The notes beneath the pieces are model-generated. The model was not told the DNA's origin. It ran no database searches and was given only the letters and a program-made list of their open reading frames with translations. 64,000 nucleotides of DNA from Dama dama (lineage: Eukaryota; Chordata; Mammalia; Artiodactyla; Cervidae), in NCBI RefSeq assembly GCF_033118175.1, contig NC_083689.1, positions 26,828,501 through 26,892,500 on the forward strand, read 5' to 3'. The position numbers and the translations under genes are program-made. Below are positions 1-9,641 of this stretch, one piece after another; within the stretch, counting starts at the first letter, position 1, and each line of letters opens with the position of its first letter.

Positions 1-1190
1 TGGCAGCACCAGGTACTCGGGAGTTGGTGGCCAGGGAAGCAGGAAGCATAGTGCTCTAGAAGGGAATGGCAAACGGTAGTGGCCAATATGCTCCAGTATT
101 CCTGCCTGGAGAAACCCCCTGACAGACAAGCCTTGCAGGCCACAGACTACAGGGCCACAAAGAGTTGGACACAACTGAAGTGACCCTATGCGCATAGATG
201 CAAGACTTCTTTTGCCTGTGGCAGCTCTGCCCCAGTGAAAGTTGAGCATGAAGCTGGCGCAGCTGCTTGGCCTATGGGGACCCTGGCGGCGCCAAGTGTG
301 CAGGGACACGGACTGCCTCCACCGCAGGAGTTATGGCCCTATCAGAGTCTTTTTTCGAGCCTCTTGTAGCTGGTGGTCAGAAGGCCTCCTTGGCCAGTCT
401 TTCTCTGTAGCTCCGCCCGTTCAGGCACTAGAGGGCTCCCCTGCCTGGGGTCTTCCTCTGTTGCTGGGAGCATCAGGCACATAGAGGGGCCCCAGTGGCC
501 GGGGTCCTACTCTGTAGTTCAGCCTGTCATGTGTTTGATGGGCCATTCTCTCTATTGTTCAGCTGCTGATGCTGGCATGTGTGGTGAGAAAGGCTATGGT
601 GATGGCTCTACCTGCTATGTGAGACTCAGCAGTATCGCCTTGCTTCCATGGCTGCCCTGCTTTCCTCCGCAGGCAGTTCCCACCACGGTCTCCTCACATC
701 CCCTCAATCCCTCTCTCCGCAGTCAACAGCAGCCCTTGCCCTGGGATTGCTCCACAATTCCTAAACTCCAGCTCCCAGCAGCTGCACCTTCCAGGGGACC
801 TGTGTCCATGTCCGGGGTATGTATGTCTATGGCAAGGACAGTCTGATTCTCATTCCATTTAGGCTGCCACAGATCAGCTGTTTCACTCTCAGCCTTAAAT
901 GTTTCTCCTCTGACTCAGACAGTTGCCCCGATGTGGAGATTGGACCCCTGCTTCAGTTCCCCCACCTGCTGAGGACAGTCCAGTCCTACTAACACTCCTA
1001 TTTCTCCCCCTAGTTCCTTCTTCTACCGAGTTTTGTGTGATTGTATATACTCTTTTCCATTGGTCAGGTACTCCTGTCTGCTCTCAGCTGATGTTCTGCA
1101 TGCACTTCTGAGTCTGAGGTTGTATTCCTGATGTATCTGTGGAGAGACATGTATTCCACGTCCACCTTACGCCTCCTCCATCTTGTTCTC
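1..1190 (-). mobile_element. L1_BT-type LINE, 5' UTR only, cut by the window edge
   Basis: Read on the minus strand, this begins near 1190 with the pyrimidine/purine-rich opening typical of L1 5' ends (an 'agatggaggagg' core). It continues as G+C-rich 5' UTR toward position 1, ending in the 'tacctggtgctgcca' segment that I recognise from the bovine L1 5' UTR. ORF1 and ORF2 would lie to the left, outside the window. Open frames on the plus strand here (for example 373-846) are antisense and have no recognisable protein. Family assignment is from memory of the consensus. Confidence 0.75.
58..186 (+). repeat. Bov-A-like module inside the L1 5' UTR
   Basis: This stretch has the Bov-A signature: 'gaagggaatggcaa', then 'ctccagtattcctgcctgga', then 'cacaaagagttggacacaac'. 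It lies inside the antisense L1_BT 5' UTR, with L1 5' UTR sequence on both sides. It therefore reads as a Bov-A segment that has become part of the L1 promoter region, not as an independent insertion here. It is diverged and lacks the tRNA-like head. Confidence 0.65.
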
Positions 1191-1299
1191 TTAATCCACA
1201 TCCTTTTAAACCACCCTTTTGTTTATCTATCTTCAAAACACTCAATTTCATTGAACCATTGCTTTCCTGCCAGGATGCAATGACGAAATAGGGATTATT
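1191..1299. other. Short unassigned spacer
   Basis: About 110 bases between the L1_BT 5' end and a Bov-tA. No element was recognised. Confidence 0.4.
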
Positions 1300-1480
1300 C
1301 TCAGACGGAAAAGAATCTGCCTACAATGCAGGAGACCTGGATTGGATCCCTTGGAGGAGGAAATGGCAACCTACCCCAGTAGTCCTGCCTGAAGAATTCC
1401 ATGGACAGGAGGAGCCTGTTGGGCTACTGTCCAAGGGGTCACAAAGAGTTGGACACAACTGAGTGACTTTCACTCACTCA
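1300..1480 (+). mobile_element. Bov-tA SINE
   Basis: The tRNA-Glu-derived head ('aaagaatctgcctacaatgc', then a B-box-like 'ggattggatccc') is followed by the Bov-A body ('ggaggaaatggcaacc') and the standard 3' end ('gagttggacacaactgagtg' and 'actttcact'). The first bases of the head are missing. Such SINEs are mobilised by BovB enzymes. Confidence 0.9.
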
Positions 1481-1524
1481 AGGTTGACTTACTTCCCTAA
1501 GGTCTATCAGTGCATTCATACACA

Positions 1525-1880
1525 TCACCACAATCAAGGAAGAATATCAAAATATCAGTAGATGCAGAAAAACATTTTCTCAGTATCAATTCTAATATGT
1601 CATATAATATATATATTCAATAAATTAAAAAATAAAAAACTTATTTTGTTAGATAAAGGATATCTATTAAAAGATCTACAGAGAATAGCATTCAAAACAG
1701 TGATGTTGAAAGCTTTCCCTCTAAACTGGGAATGACACAAATATGCTCAAAATCATCATTGTACTGGTAGTCCCAGTTAATTTAATAAGGCAGGAAAAAA
1801 TCAAATGTAAAAGAATTAGAAAGAAATATGACTGTTATTATTTACAAGCAATTCAATTGGGCATGTAGAGAACTACCTAG
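1525..1880 (+). mobile_element. Old L1 ORF2 remnant, part 1 of a split copy
   Basis: Diverged L1 reverse-transcriptase-region sequence. Recognisable blocks are 'tcagtagatgcagaaaaa' and 'gaaagctttccctctaaa', matching the ORF2 segment just upstream of the RT active site. The copy stops at about 1880, where a different L1 begins. The next ORF2 blocks resume at about 4256 and again at 4966, so this is one old L1 broken by later insertions. It is full of stops. Confidence 0.7.
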
Positions 1881-3107
1881 TAAAGATGGTAGGGTAGGAA
1901 GATCCTAAGCTCATCTCCTTCTATGGGCACACCAAAATTACAACTATTTAGAAAGTAGCTATTTATTAAAATGACCTGAAGACTAGCAGAAAGAATCATC
2001 TACAACTAAAGATAGAAAGAAGGAATCACAACAGGCAGAGTAGGAGGTGCAGAGACACAGCCCTCCTATTGTGGATGACGCACAAATGGGAGGATAAGGA
2101 CAATTGCAGAAGTTATTTCCATAGGAGTGAGGGGTTCAAGTCCCACATGGGGTTCACCCCAACCTGGGGTTTCTGCTTTGGGAAGACAAGCTCCCTAGAA
2201 CTTTTGGCTATGAAGTTTAGCAGAGCTTACTTTCGGCAGAGCCAGAGAGAGGTGGAGACTCTATAGAGCACACAAACTCTCACATGCTCCAGGAACCAGG
2301 GAAGAAGCAGTAATCTGAAAGGAGTCTGGGTTAGACCTACTTGTTGATCTTGGAGAGTCACCTGGAAAGTCAGGAGGCAACTGTGATTTACCATCTGGAC
2401 ATAGACACTGGCAGCAGCTCTTTGGGGAACATTTTCTACCACAAGGACACTGGTCCTGACAAGTGCCATTTTGGAACCCTACGCTAGCTTCTTAGTGCCA
2501 GAACCTAGCCTCACCTGCCAGCCTGTCAGCATCAGTACTGGAATGAAAGACCAAGCAGCTAGTCAGGCAGGGACGCAGCCCCCCAGCAGGCTGGCTGCTT
2601 TAGCACCCTCTGACCCCTCAGTTTTCCCAGGACCTAAGTGTGCACCAGAGGGCTCAGGGCCTGGTCCCACCCACCAGTGCACCAGCACTGGCCTCAGGAC
2701 CCCTGGGCTCTGAAGTCAGCAGCTGGGACTTGTCCCTGCCCACCAACAGGCTGACAACTCTGGTGCCCCAGGAGCCCTGCAAGCTAATGGTCTCAGGACT
2801 CGGCGTGTCAGAGTTCAGCTTGCCCATCAGGAGACGGCTCCAGCTTTAGGACCCTCAGTGTGCTGTTATCACAGACCCTGGGACATGGCTCCACCCAGCA
2901 GTGAGCCAGCATTAGTCCTAGGACCCCGTGGGCCTCAGCCCAGTCCACCAGGGGGAGGACACCATGCCTAAGATTCCCTGGGCCCTGGCCCAGCAGGCTG
3001 ACACCAGGCCCGGAATCCTCCAGGGTTACAGTTCAGTCCACCAATAGGCCAAAACCAGCTTGGAGACCTTGAGCTCCTCAGCAAGGCACAATGGGATCCA
3101 GTCTCAC
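1881..3107 (+). mobile_element. L1M-type 5' UTR, inserted into the older L1
   Basis: Starts 'aagatggtagggtaggaaga' and continues 'cacaccaaaattacaactat', an opening typical of older mammalian L1 (L1M) 5' regions. A long G+C-rich section follows, rich in 'ccaccagcaggctgac'-like phrases. It ends abruptly at about 3107, where L1 3' sequence starts. ORF1 and most of ORF2 are absent. The frames at 2227-2849 are chance frames in UTR sequence. Confidence 0.65.
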
Positions 3108-3893
3108 TTATTAAAAAGTCTACAAATAACAAATTTTGAAAAGGATATGGAGAAAAAAGGAATCCTTGTATACTGTTGGTGGGAATGTAAACTGGTGCAG
3201 CCATTATAGAAAACAGTATGCAGATTCCTCAGAAAACTAAAAATAGAACTACCATATGATTCAACAATTCCATGTCTGGGTATTTATTTGAAGAAAATAA
3301 AAACACTAATTTGAAAAGATATATGCACCCCTGTGTTCACTGCAGCATTATTTACAGCAGAAATGGAAGCAGCCTTGTCCATCAAGAGATAAACGGATAA
3401 AATAGGTAAGGTATATGTATAAAGTGGAATATTATGCATAAAGACAATGAAATATTGCGATTTGTGAAAACATGGATAGATCTAGAGGGTATAAGTGAAA
3501 TAAGTCAGACAGAGAAGGACAAATTTTATATTTTCACTTATACAAGGTATCTAAAAGACAAAATGAATAAACATAACAAAAGAGAAAGAATCATAGATAC
3601 AGACAGTAAACAGATGGTTTCCTGAGGGGAAAGGGGAAGGAGAGAAATAGATGAGGGAGATTAACAGGTACAAACTTCCAGGTGCAAAATAAATGACTCA
3701 TGGATATGAAATGCACAGTGGACATAGTACATTTATAGTATAGTCAATAACTAAGTGGTATCTTTGTATGGTGATAGATGATCATTTTGAAATGTATAGA
3801 AATACTGAATCACCATGCCACATAAAAGGAACTAATATAGTATAATAGGTATATCATACCTCAAAAACAAAAAAACAAACACATAAAAAAAAG
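3108..3893 (+). mobile_element. L1M 3' end: ORF2 C-terminus and 3' UTR
   Basis: Contains the ORF2 C-terminal blocks 'tactgttggtgggaatgtaa', 'gaactaccatatgattcaac', 'gcagcattatttacagcaga' and 'aagtgaaataagtcagacag'. The 3' UTR follows ('ggtacaaacttccagg') and an A-rich tail at about 3864-3893. It directly follows the 5' UTR at 1881-3107, so both are probably the same copy with a large internal deletion. Coding capacity is lost. Confidence 0.8.
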
Positions 3894-4255
3894 AGAACAG
3901 ATTTGTGGTTACCAGATGTGGGGGTCTGGAAGAGTGAGAACTGAATAAAGTACAAACTTCCAGTTATAAGATAAATGAGAACTAGATATGTAATGGACAC
4001 CATGATAAACACAAGCAGTACCGCTGTACGTTATACACTAAGCTGTGAAAGACGGTAAATCCTGAGTTCTTATCATAAGGATAAAATGTTTTTTCTAGTT
4101 AATCTTGTATCTATACAAGATGATGGATGTTAACTAAATGTATTGTGCTAATCATAATATGTAAGTCAAATCATATGCTGTACTTTGTAAACTTATACAG
4201 AGCTGTATGTCAACTACAACTCAGTGCAACTAGAAGGAAAAAAAGAAAAAATAAA
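3894..4255 (+). mobile_element. Second L1M 3' UTR in tandem
   Basis: A second L1 3' terminus: 'gtggttaccagatgtggggg', 'tacaaacttccagttataag', 'aatatgtaagtcaaatcata' and 'acttatacagagctgtatgt', then an A-rich end. It starts right at the A tail of the preceding L1, which suggests a 5'-truncated L1 inserted into that tail. Confidence 0.75.
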
Positions 4256-4767
4256 TATTTGAAGAAAATTGTACATGCAAAAATTTAAAAAGAAGCTAAA
4301 GTTAAATCATTAGAATGAATAAGTGGTGACAAATTATTAGAATTATCAAGCGATTCTAGGAAAAATGTCAATTTACAAAGTCAACTGCATCTCTTTATAT
4401 AAGCAATCAACATTAGAAAATAAACAATTTAAATGAATTTATTCAAAACAGCTACAAACATTCGGATATCAAGGAATAAAACTAAGTACAAATCCCCACA
4501 GAAAATTATAAAATTGGAGAATTTTTGATGCTTAAATAATAGGTAAACAAAATGAAACTGACAAGTCCAGAATATTAAGACTTATGATTATACAGAAATG
4601 TGGTTTATGATAGAGATAACACTAGAAGATAGTGGGAAAGTTATGAACTGGTCAATAAATTAAGTCTGGGCAACTATCATTTTGAAAAATAAAATGTTTA
4701 CTGTTTCCTTTGTTACTCCATTTACCAAATTAAATTCCAGGAAGATTAAAGTCCTAAATTTGTATTT
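4256..4767 (+). mobile_element. Old L1 ORF2 remnant, part 2
   Basis: Continuation of the L1 at 1525-1880. Blocks such as 'tcaactgcatctctttatat', 'attcaaaacagctacaaaca' and 'ggatatcaaggaataaaact' follow the RT active-site region in L1 ORF2. 'gttactccatttaccaaatt' comes last. It is interrupted at 4768 by an antisense L1 3' UTR and resumes at 4966. Confidence 0.7.
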
Positions 4768-4965
4768 ATTTTTTATTGGTGTATAATTGACATATAATAT
4801 CACTTTCAGATATAAAAAATAATGATTCAAATATATATTAAATATATATTTGTATATATTGTAGAATGATCATCACAATAGGTCTAGTTACTATAACATC
4901 TGTTACCATACATAGTTATAGATTTTTGTCCTGTGATGAAAACTTGCATGATTTACTCTCTGAGT
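4768..4965 (-). mobile_element. L1 3' UTR fragment in antisense
   Basis: 'ggtgtataattgacatataa', 'gaatgatcatcacaataggt' and 'cctgtgatgaaaacttgcat' are the reverse complement of an old L1 3' UTR. The same segment recurs at 44270-44450 on the same strand. It lies inside the plus-strand L1, so it is a later insertion. Confidence 0.7.
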
Positions 4966-5310
4966 AAGAAAGAAAGCCTCAAATATGTTCAAAAGCAAAA
5001 ACTAGAAAATTAAAAATTCACAAAGGGAACTACTGACACATTTAAATTCAATAAAATTTAAAACTTCTGAAGGGTGAAAAGAAAATGACTCGTGAAATAT
5101 GAGTAATAAAGTGGGAAGAAATGTTTTAAACATATAAAGTAGACAATATCCCCTAGGATCATTTAAGAACAAACACAATACAAACAATGGAGTATGGTAA
5201 AGAATATAAACATATGACTCATAAAAATGTAGATACTAGTGTTCAGTGAATACATGTAAAGATATTTGACTCCAGTGACACTGGGGGAAATGCACATTTC
5301 GGCTGAACTA
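4966..5310 (+). mobile_element. Old L1 ORF2 remnant, part 3
   Basis: Resumes the same ORF2 with degraded blocks resembling '...aaaattaaaaacttctg', 'gtgggaagaaatgttttaaa' and 'ggtaaagaatataaacatat' (distal ORF2). It fades out near 5310. Together the three parts describe one L1 about 1.2 kb long without its interruptions. Confidence 0.55.
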
Positions 5311-6319
5311 ATTTTCTCTACTGTCTGAATAACTGACTCCGAGGACTGCCCAGGCAACCTGCAGTAAACCAAAGGGCACAACTCTGTGAACTGAACATTT
5401 TCACACTATACACTCTCAGACTCGGCCAACAAATCTGAGCAGTGTCCCAAGCACCTTACAGCCACAAACATATTTCGAAGAGGAAGTATCCTGAAGATAA
5501 GTGGCTCACAAGCTACACCTGCCCCAGTACTCTAACCATGTGCACACAGCAAAGATGCGTCTACAGTAGTCAGAACCTTCACTGAAACCTTCACTGCAAA
5601 GCCCTCAGAGACCCTCGTGAAAACCAAAGAAATGCTCCTTGCCTTTCAACCTGCAGTCTAGACTTCTAAGAATTTTCAGATATTCAGAAAAAATCAACAA
5701 AGCTTGGTGGGAATTAAGGGCACTAGAATTGCCAAATCTAAATTATAAGAAAATTAATATCACAATTAAGCAGACATAATAGACTCTGTTTCCAGCACTG
5801 ACAGCTACTGGTCAGCGCTGCTGTGGGCCCTGCCCCCAGGCAACTGTCAGTGAGGGACAAGTGGGGAAGAGAGTCAGTCAAGGGTCGGTGGTGTGGTACT
5901 CATCAGGTGGAGAGTGAGGTAAGAGGCAGATTCAGGTCTTCTCCTGGAGGCCCTCCAGCTTATCCAGCCTTGGGTCAGGCAGGTGAGCTTGAGGACCCCG
6001 GGAACAGACTGGGGACTACATCCTGCAGGGCTCCAGAGACCTCACCAAGACTGCCCACTGGCTGGGCCCAGGGCTTGAGGCAGTGGTGAACCTCTCCCCT
6101 ATCCCTGTCTCTGAGACCTACTAGCAGTGGCTGGCTGTCTGGGTCACAGTCTATGAGACCTGGTCTCCCCATCTGGGCTGCCTGAGGAGACTGAAGACCA
6201 GTTAGGAAGGATGCCTGGTTCTCAGGGATGACAGCTGGGCAGGATGTGGGAACCTGGCCTGAAGGAGCTGCCAGCTGAGATCTGCCTCCTCTTAGCCAGG
6301 ACTGGGACCTTGGAGGGTA
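5311..6319. other. Unassigned region, G+C-rich in its second half
   Basis: No repeat family or exon recognised. From about 5820 to 6320 the DNA is visibly richer in G and C than its surroundings but has few CpG dinucleotides, so it does not look like a CpG island. The minus-strand open frame 5975-6370 (131 codons) has low-complexity composition and no motif. I treat it as a chance frame. Confidence 0.4.
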
Positions 6320-6496
6320 AAAGTTGTGCTTTGGGACTTTGCTCTTTCTTGTCAGGACAGAGAATAACATTCATTTGGTAGAGATTTATAGGAACATTGC
6401 TACCTGACCATCAACTGACCTCAAGAACAAAGGATCTCACAGTGAGGAGAAGTCTGCAACAACTAACCTTGCCCATCCTTCACCTTTTGCCTTTAA
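6320..6496 (+). mobile_element. Endogenous-retrovirus-type LTR fragment
   Basis: The 'cagagaataacattcatttg', 'agatttataggaacattgct' and 'caagaacaaaggat' blocks match, in order, those of the fuller LTR at 35340-35812 (for example 'cagagaataatatttgtctt', 'agatttacaggaacagcatg'). Only the middle of the LTR is present. No internal retroviral genes flank it. It abuts a BovB copy on its right. Confidence 0.55.
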
Positions 6497-7312
6497 AGAG
6501 ACTAGAAAAAGAAAAGCAAGAAGGCAAGTGGTTGTCTGAGATGGCCTTACAAATAGCTAAGAAAAGAAAAGACATGAAAGGTAAAGAAGAAAGGGAAAGA
6601 TATACCCAACTGAGTGCAGAGTTCCAGAGATAGCAAGGAGAGATAAGAAAGGCTTCTTAGATGAACAACACAAAGAAATAGGAGAAAACAATAGAATGGG
6701 AAAGACTAGAGATCTCTTTAAGAAAACTGGAGGTACCAAGGGAAGATTTCATACAAGATAGGTACAATAAAGGACCAAAATGGCAAAGACCTAACAAGAG
6801 CAGAAGAAATTAAGAAAAGCTGACAAGAATACACAGAAGAACTGTACAACAAAAAAGTTCTCAGTGATCCAGATAACCATGGTGGTGTGGTCCTTCAACT
6901 AGAGCCGGACATCCTGGAGTGTGAAGACAAGTGGGCGTTAGGAAGCATTACTACCAACAAAACTAGTGGAGGTGATGGAATTCCAGGTGAGCTATTTCAA
7001 ATTCTAAAAGATGATTGCTGTTAAAGTGTTGCACTAATTATGCCAGCAAATTTGGAAAACTCAGCAGTGGCCACAAGACTGGAAAAAGTCAGTTTTCATT
7101 TCAATCCCAAAGAACAGCCATGCCAAAGAATGTTCAAATTACCATACAATTGTACTCATTTCACATGCCAGCAAGATTATGCTCAAAATCCTTCAAGCTA
7201 TGTTTCAACAGTATTTGAACCAAGGACTTCCAGACGTACAAGGTGGATTTAGAAAAGGAAGAGGAACCAGAGATCAAAGAGTTGGACACAACTTAGCAAC
7301 TAAACAACAATA
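6497..7312 (+). mobile_element. BovB (RTE) LINE with internal deletion
   Basis: Runs from the region between endonuclease and reverse transcriptase ('gcaagtggttgtctgaga', 'aatgggaaagactagagatc') into the start of RT ('gaggaaccagagatcaaa'). It then jumps directly to the BovB 3' terminus ('gagttggacacaacttagca', 'ctaaacaacaa'). Roughly 1.1 kb of RT and C-terminal sequence is missing at about 7282. Stops and frameshifts destroy coding. Confidence 0.85.
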
Positions 7313-7331
7313 GAGAAAAACAGGACAAAAG

Positions 7332-9012
7332 TTTTTGTTGTCGTTCAGTTGTTAAGCTGTGTCCTACTCCTTCAGACCCCATGGACTATAGCAAACCAGG
7401 TTTCCCTGTCCCTCACCATGTCCCGGAGTTTGCCCAAGTTCATGTGTATTGAATTGGTGATGCCACCCAACAATCTCATCCTATGTTGCCCTCTTCTTCT
7501 GCCTTCAATCTTTCCTAGCATGAGGGTCTTTTCCGATGAGTATGCTCTTCACATCAGGTGGCCAAAGTGTTGGAGCATCAGCTTCAGCATCAGTCCTTCC
7601 AAAGAGTATTCAGGGTTGATTTCCTTTAAGATTGACTGGCTTGATATCCTTGCCTTCCAAGGGACTCTCAAGAGTCTTCTCCAGAACCACAGTTCGAAAG
7701 CATCAACTCTTTGGCGCTCAGCTTTCTTTACTGTCCAGCTCTCACATCCGTATATGACTACTGGAAAGACCACAGCCTTGAATATATGGGCCCTTGTCAG
7801 CAAAGTGATGTCTTTGCTTTTTAACACACTGTTTAGGTTTGTTATAACTTTCCTGCCAAGAAGAAAGCATCTTCTAATTTTGTGGCTGCAGTCACCATCC
7901 ACAGTGATTTTAGAGTCCAAGAAGAGGAAATCTCTCACCGCTTCTACCTTATCCCCTTCTATTTGCCATGAAGTGATGGGACTAGATGCCATGATCTTAG
8001 TTTTTTTAATACTGAGTTTCAAGCCAGCTTTTTCACTCTTCTCCTTCACTCTCACCAAGAGGTTCTTTAGTTCTTTGCTTTCTTCCATTAGAATGGTATT
8101 ATTTGCATATCTGAGGTTATTGATATTTCTCCTGGGAATCTTGATTCCAGTTTGTAACTCATTCAGCCCAGCATTTCACATGATGTTCTCTTGGAATAAG
8201 TCAATAAACAGCCTTGTCATACTCCTTTTTCAATCCTGAACCAGTCAGTTGTTCCATACAGAGTTCTAACTGCTGCTTCTTGACCTGCATACAGGTTTCT
8301 CAGGACATAGGTAAGATGGTCTGGTATTCCCATCTCTTCAAGGGTTTTCCACAATTTGTTTATGATCCACACAGTCAAAGGCTTTAGCACAGTCAGTGAA
8401 ACTGAGGTAGATGTTTCTCTGGTATTTCCTTGTTTTTTCTATGATTCAGTGAATGTTGGCAATGTGTTCTCTTGTTCCTCTGCCTTTTGCAAACCCAGCT
8501 TGAACATTTGGAAGGTCTCAGTTCACATAATACTGAAGCCTAGCTTGGAGGATTTTGAGCATAACCATGCTAGCATGAAAGATGAGTGAAACTATCCAGT
8601 AGTTTGAAGGACTACTGTCCTTCTTGGGAATTGGGATGAGGATTGCTCTTCTCCAGTCCTGTGGCCACTGCTGGGTTTCCAAATTTGCTGAGATACTGAG
8701 TGCAGCACTTTAATAGCATCGTTTTTTAGGATTTCAAATAGCTCAGCTGGAATTCCATCAGCTCCACTAGCTGTACTGGCAGTGGTGCCTCCTGAGGCCC
8801 GCGTGACTTCACACTCCAGATTGTCTGGCTCTGAGTGAGAGACTACACCATCGTGGTTATCCGGATCATTAAAATCTTATTTGTACAGTTTTTCAGTTTA
8901 CTCTTTCCATCTCTTCTAGATCTCTTCTACTTCTATTAGGTCTTTACCATTTCTGTCCTTTATTGTGTCCATATTTGGATGAAATGTTCTTTAGACAGTT
9001 CCAATTTTCTAA
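7332..9012 (-). mobile_element. BovB (RTE) LINE, long copy
   Basis: The longest BovB here, about 1.7 kb. From its 3' end at 7332 ('gttgttgtcgttcagttgtt' on the plus strand) it spans the C-terminal domain, RT and the linker upstream of RT, ending near 9012. It faces the BovB at 6497-7312 tail to tail across about 20 bases. The RT catalytic box reads YANN instead of YADD (8098-8109), and several frameshifts interrupt the frame. It lacks the 5' endonuclease part. Confidence 0.9.
7549..8088 (-). pseudogene. BovB ORF2 fragment: RT thumb and C-terminal region
   Basis: A 179-codon open stretch of the BovB polyprotein, beginning just after the RT catalytic box. It shows the family blocks ELKNLLVRVKEKSEKAGLKL, ITSWQIEGDKVEAV, GDCSHKIRRCFLLGRK, YGCESWTVKKAE and ELWFWRRLLRVPWKARIS. 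The full-length protein is about 1,000 residues with an apurinic-type endonuclease and RT, so this is a remnant, not a gene. The plus-strand frame 7349-8239 is its antisense shadow. Confidence 0.85.
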
Positions 9013-9641
9013 ATAAATATAATTAATACCCTCAGAGAGGCTTTCTTGTCCATGATAACAGAAACCTGCTCTAAAATACTGCTGTGCAGAAATTAAATAT
9101 ATATACAATTTTTATTAATACATACTTGTACATTATTTATTTCATATCACTTAAATATAAATACATATTTATATACAAACATTATATAATATAAATATAT
9201 GTAATATATGTGAAATATTTAATGTATGTAGATATACATACATATATCCATAGGTTCACAAATGAGTGCTGAAATTTGAAAACATACAATAATGAGTTAA
9301 AAATAAGAAGACTCTTAAATAAAATATGATTTGGTGAGATGGCAGATTGAACAAAAGGATTTATTTAAGAAAATAAATGGCAAAATAGTAAAAAATGGAA
9401 AATACAAAGAAAATTTAACTGGCACAGATATGTACAAATATGCCCACTGTATCACTGTTGTAACAGTGAAAAGTTACAGATATTCTAAATGTCCTTTATC
9501 TGGTGAATAGTTAAGTAATTTATGATGCATCCAAATATATGAAAGAGTATAACCTAATATTTGTTAAATATAATATATTGCATATATTAAAATATTGTGC
9601 TCTCATTCTTATCAATTATTTTGTGTGGATTTCTTTGTATA
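9013..9641. repeat. AT-rich stretch with a possible L1 remnant
   Basis: About 9080-9260 is simple AT-rich DNA ('atataaatacatatttatat' and similar). From about 9430 to 9560 the order 'gtatcactgttgtaacagtg ... ctaaatgtcctttatctggt ... taatttatgatgcatccaaa' resembles the C-terminal ORF2 segment of an old L1 in plus orientation. That call is weak. Confidence 0.35.

Noticed and set aside
373..846. 157-codon frame on the plus strand
   Set aside because: Antisense of the L1_BT 5' UTR, proline- and serine-rich by composition, no start context or domain.
5820..6320. CpG island or promoter
   Set aside because: G+C-rich relative to neighbours but few CpG dinucleotides and no transcript evidence.
5975..6370. 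131-codon frame on the minus strand in G+C-richer DNA
   Set aside because: Low-complexity composition and no motif. Long frames are expected by chance in G+C-rich DNA.
7349..8239. Longest open frame, 296 codons on the plus strand
   Set aside because: It is antisense to a BovB RT copy. The minus strand encodes recognisable BovB protein, and the plus frame has no domain.
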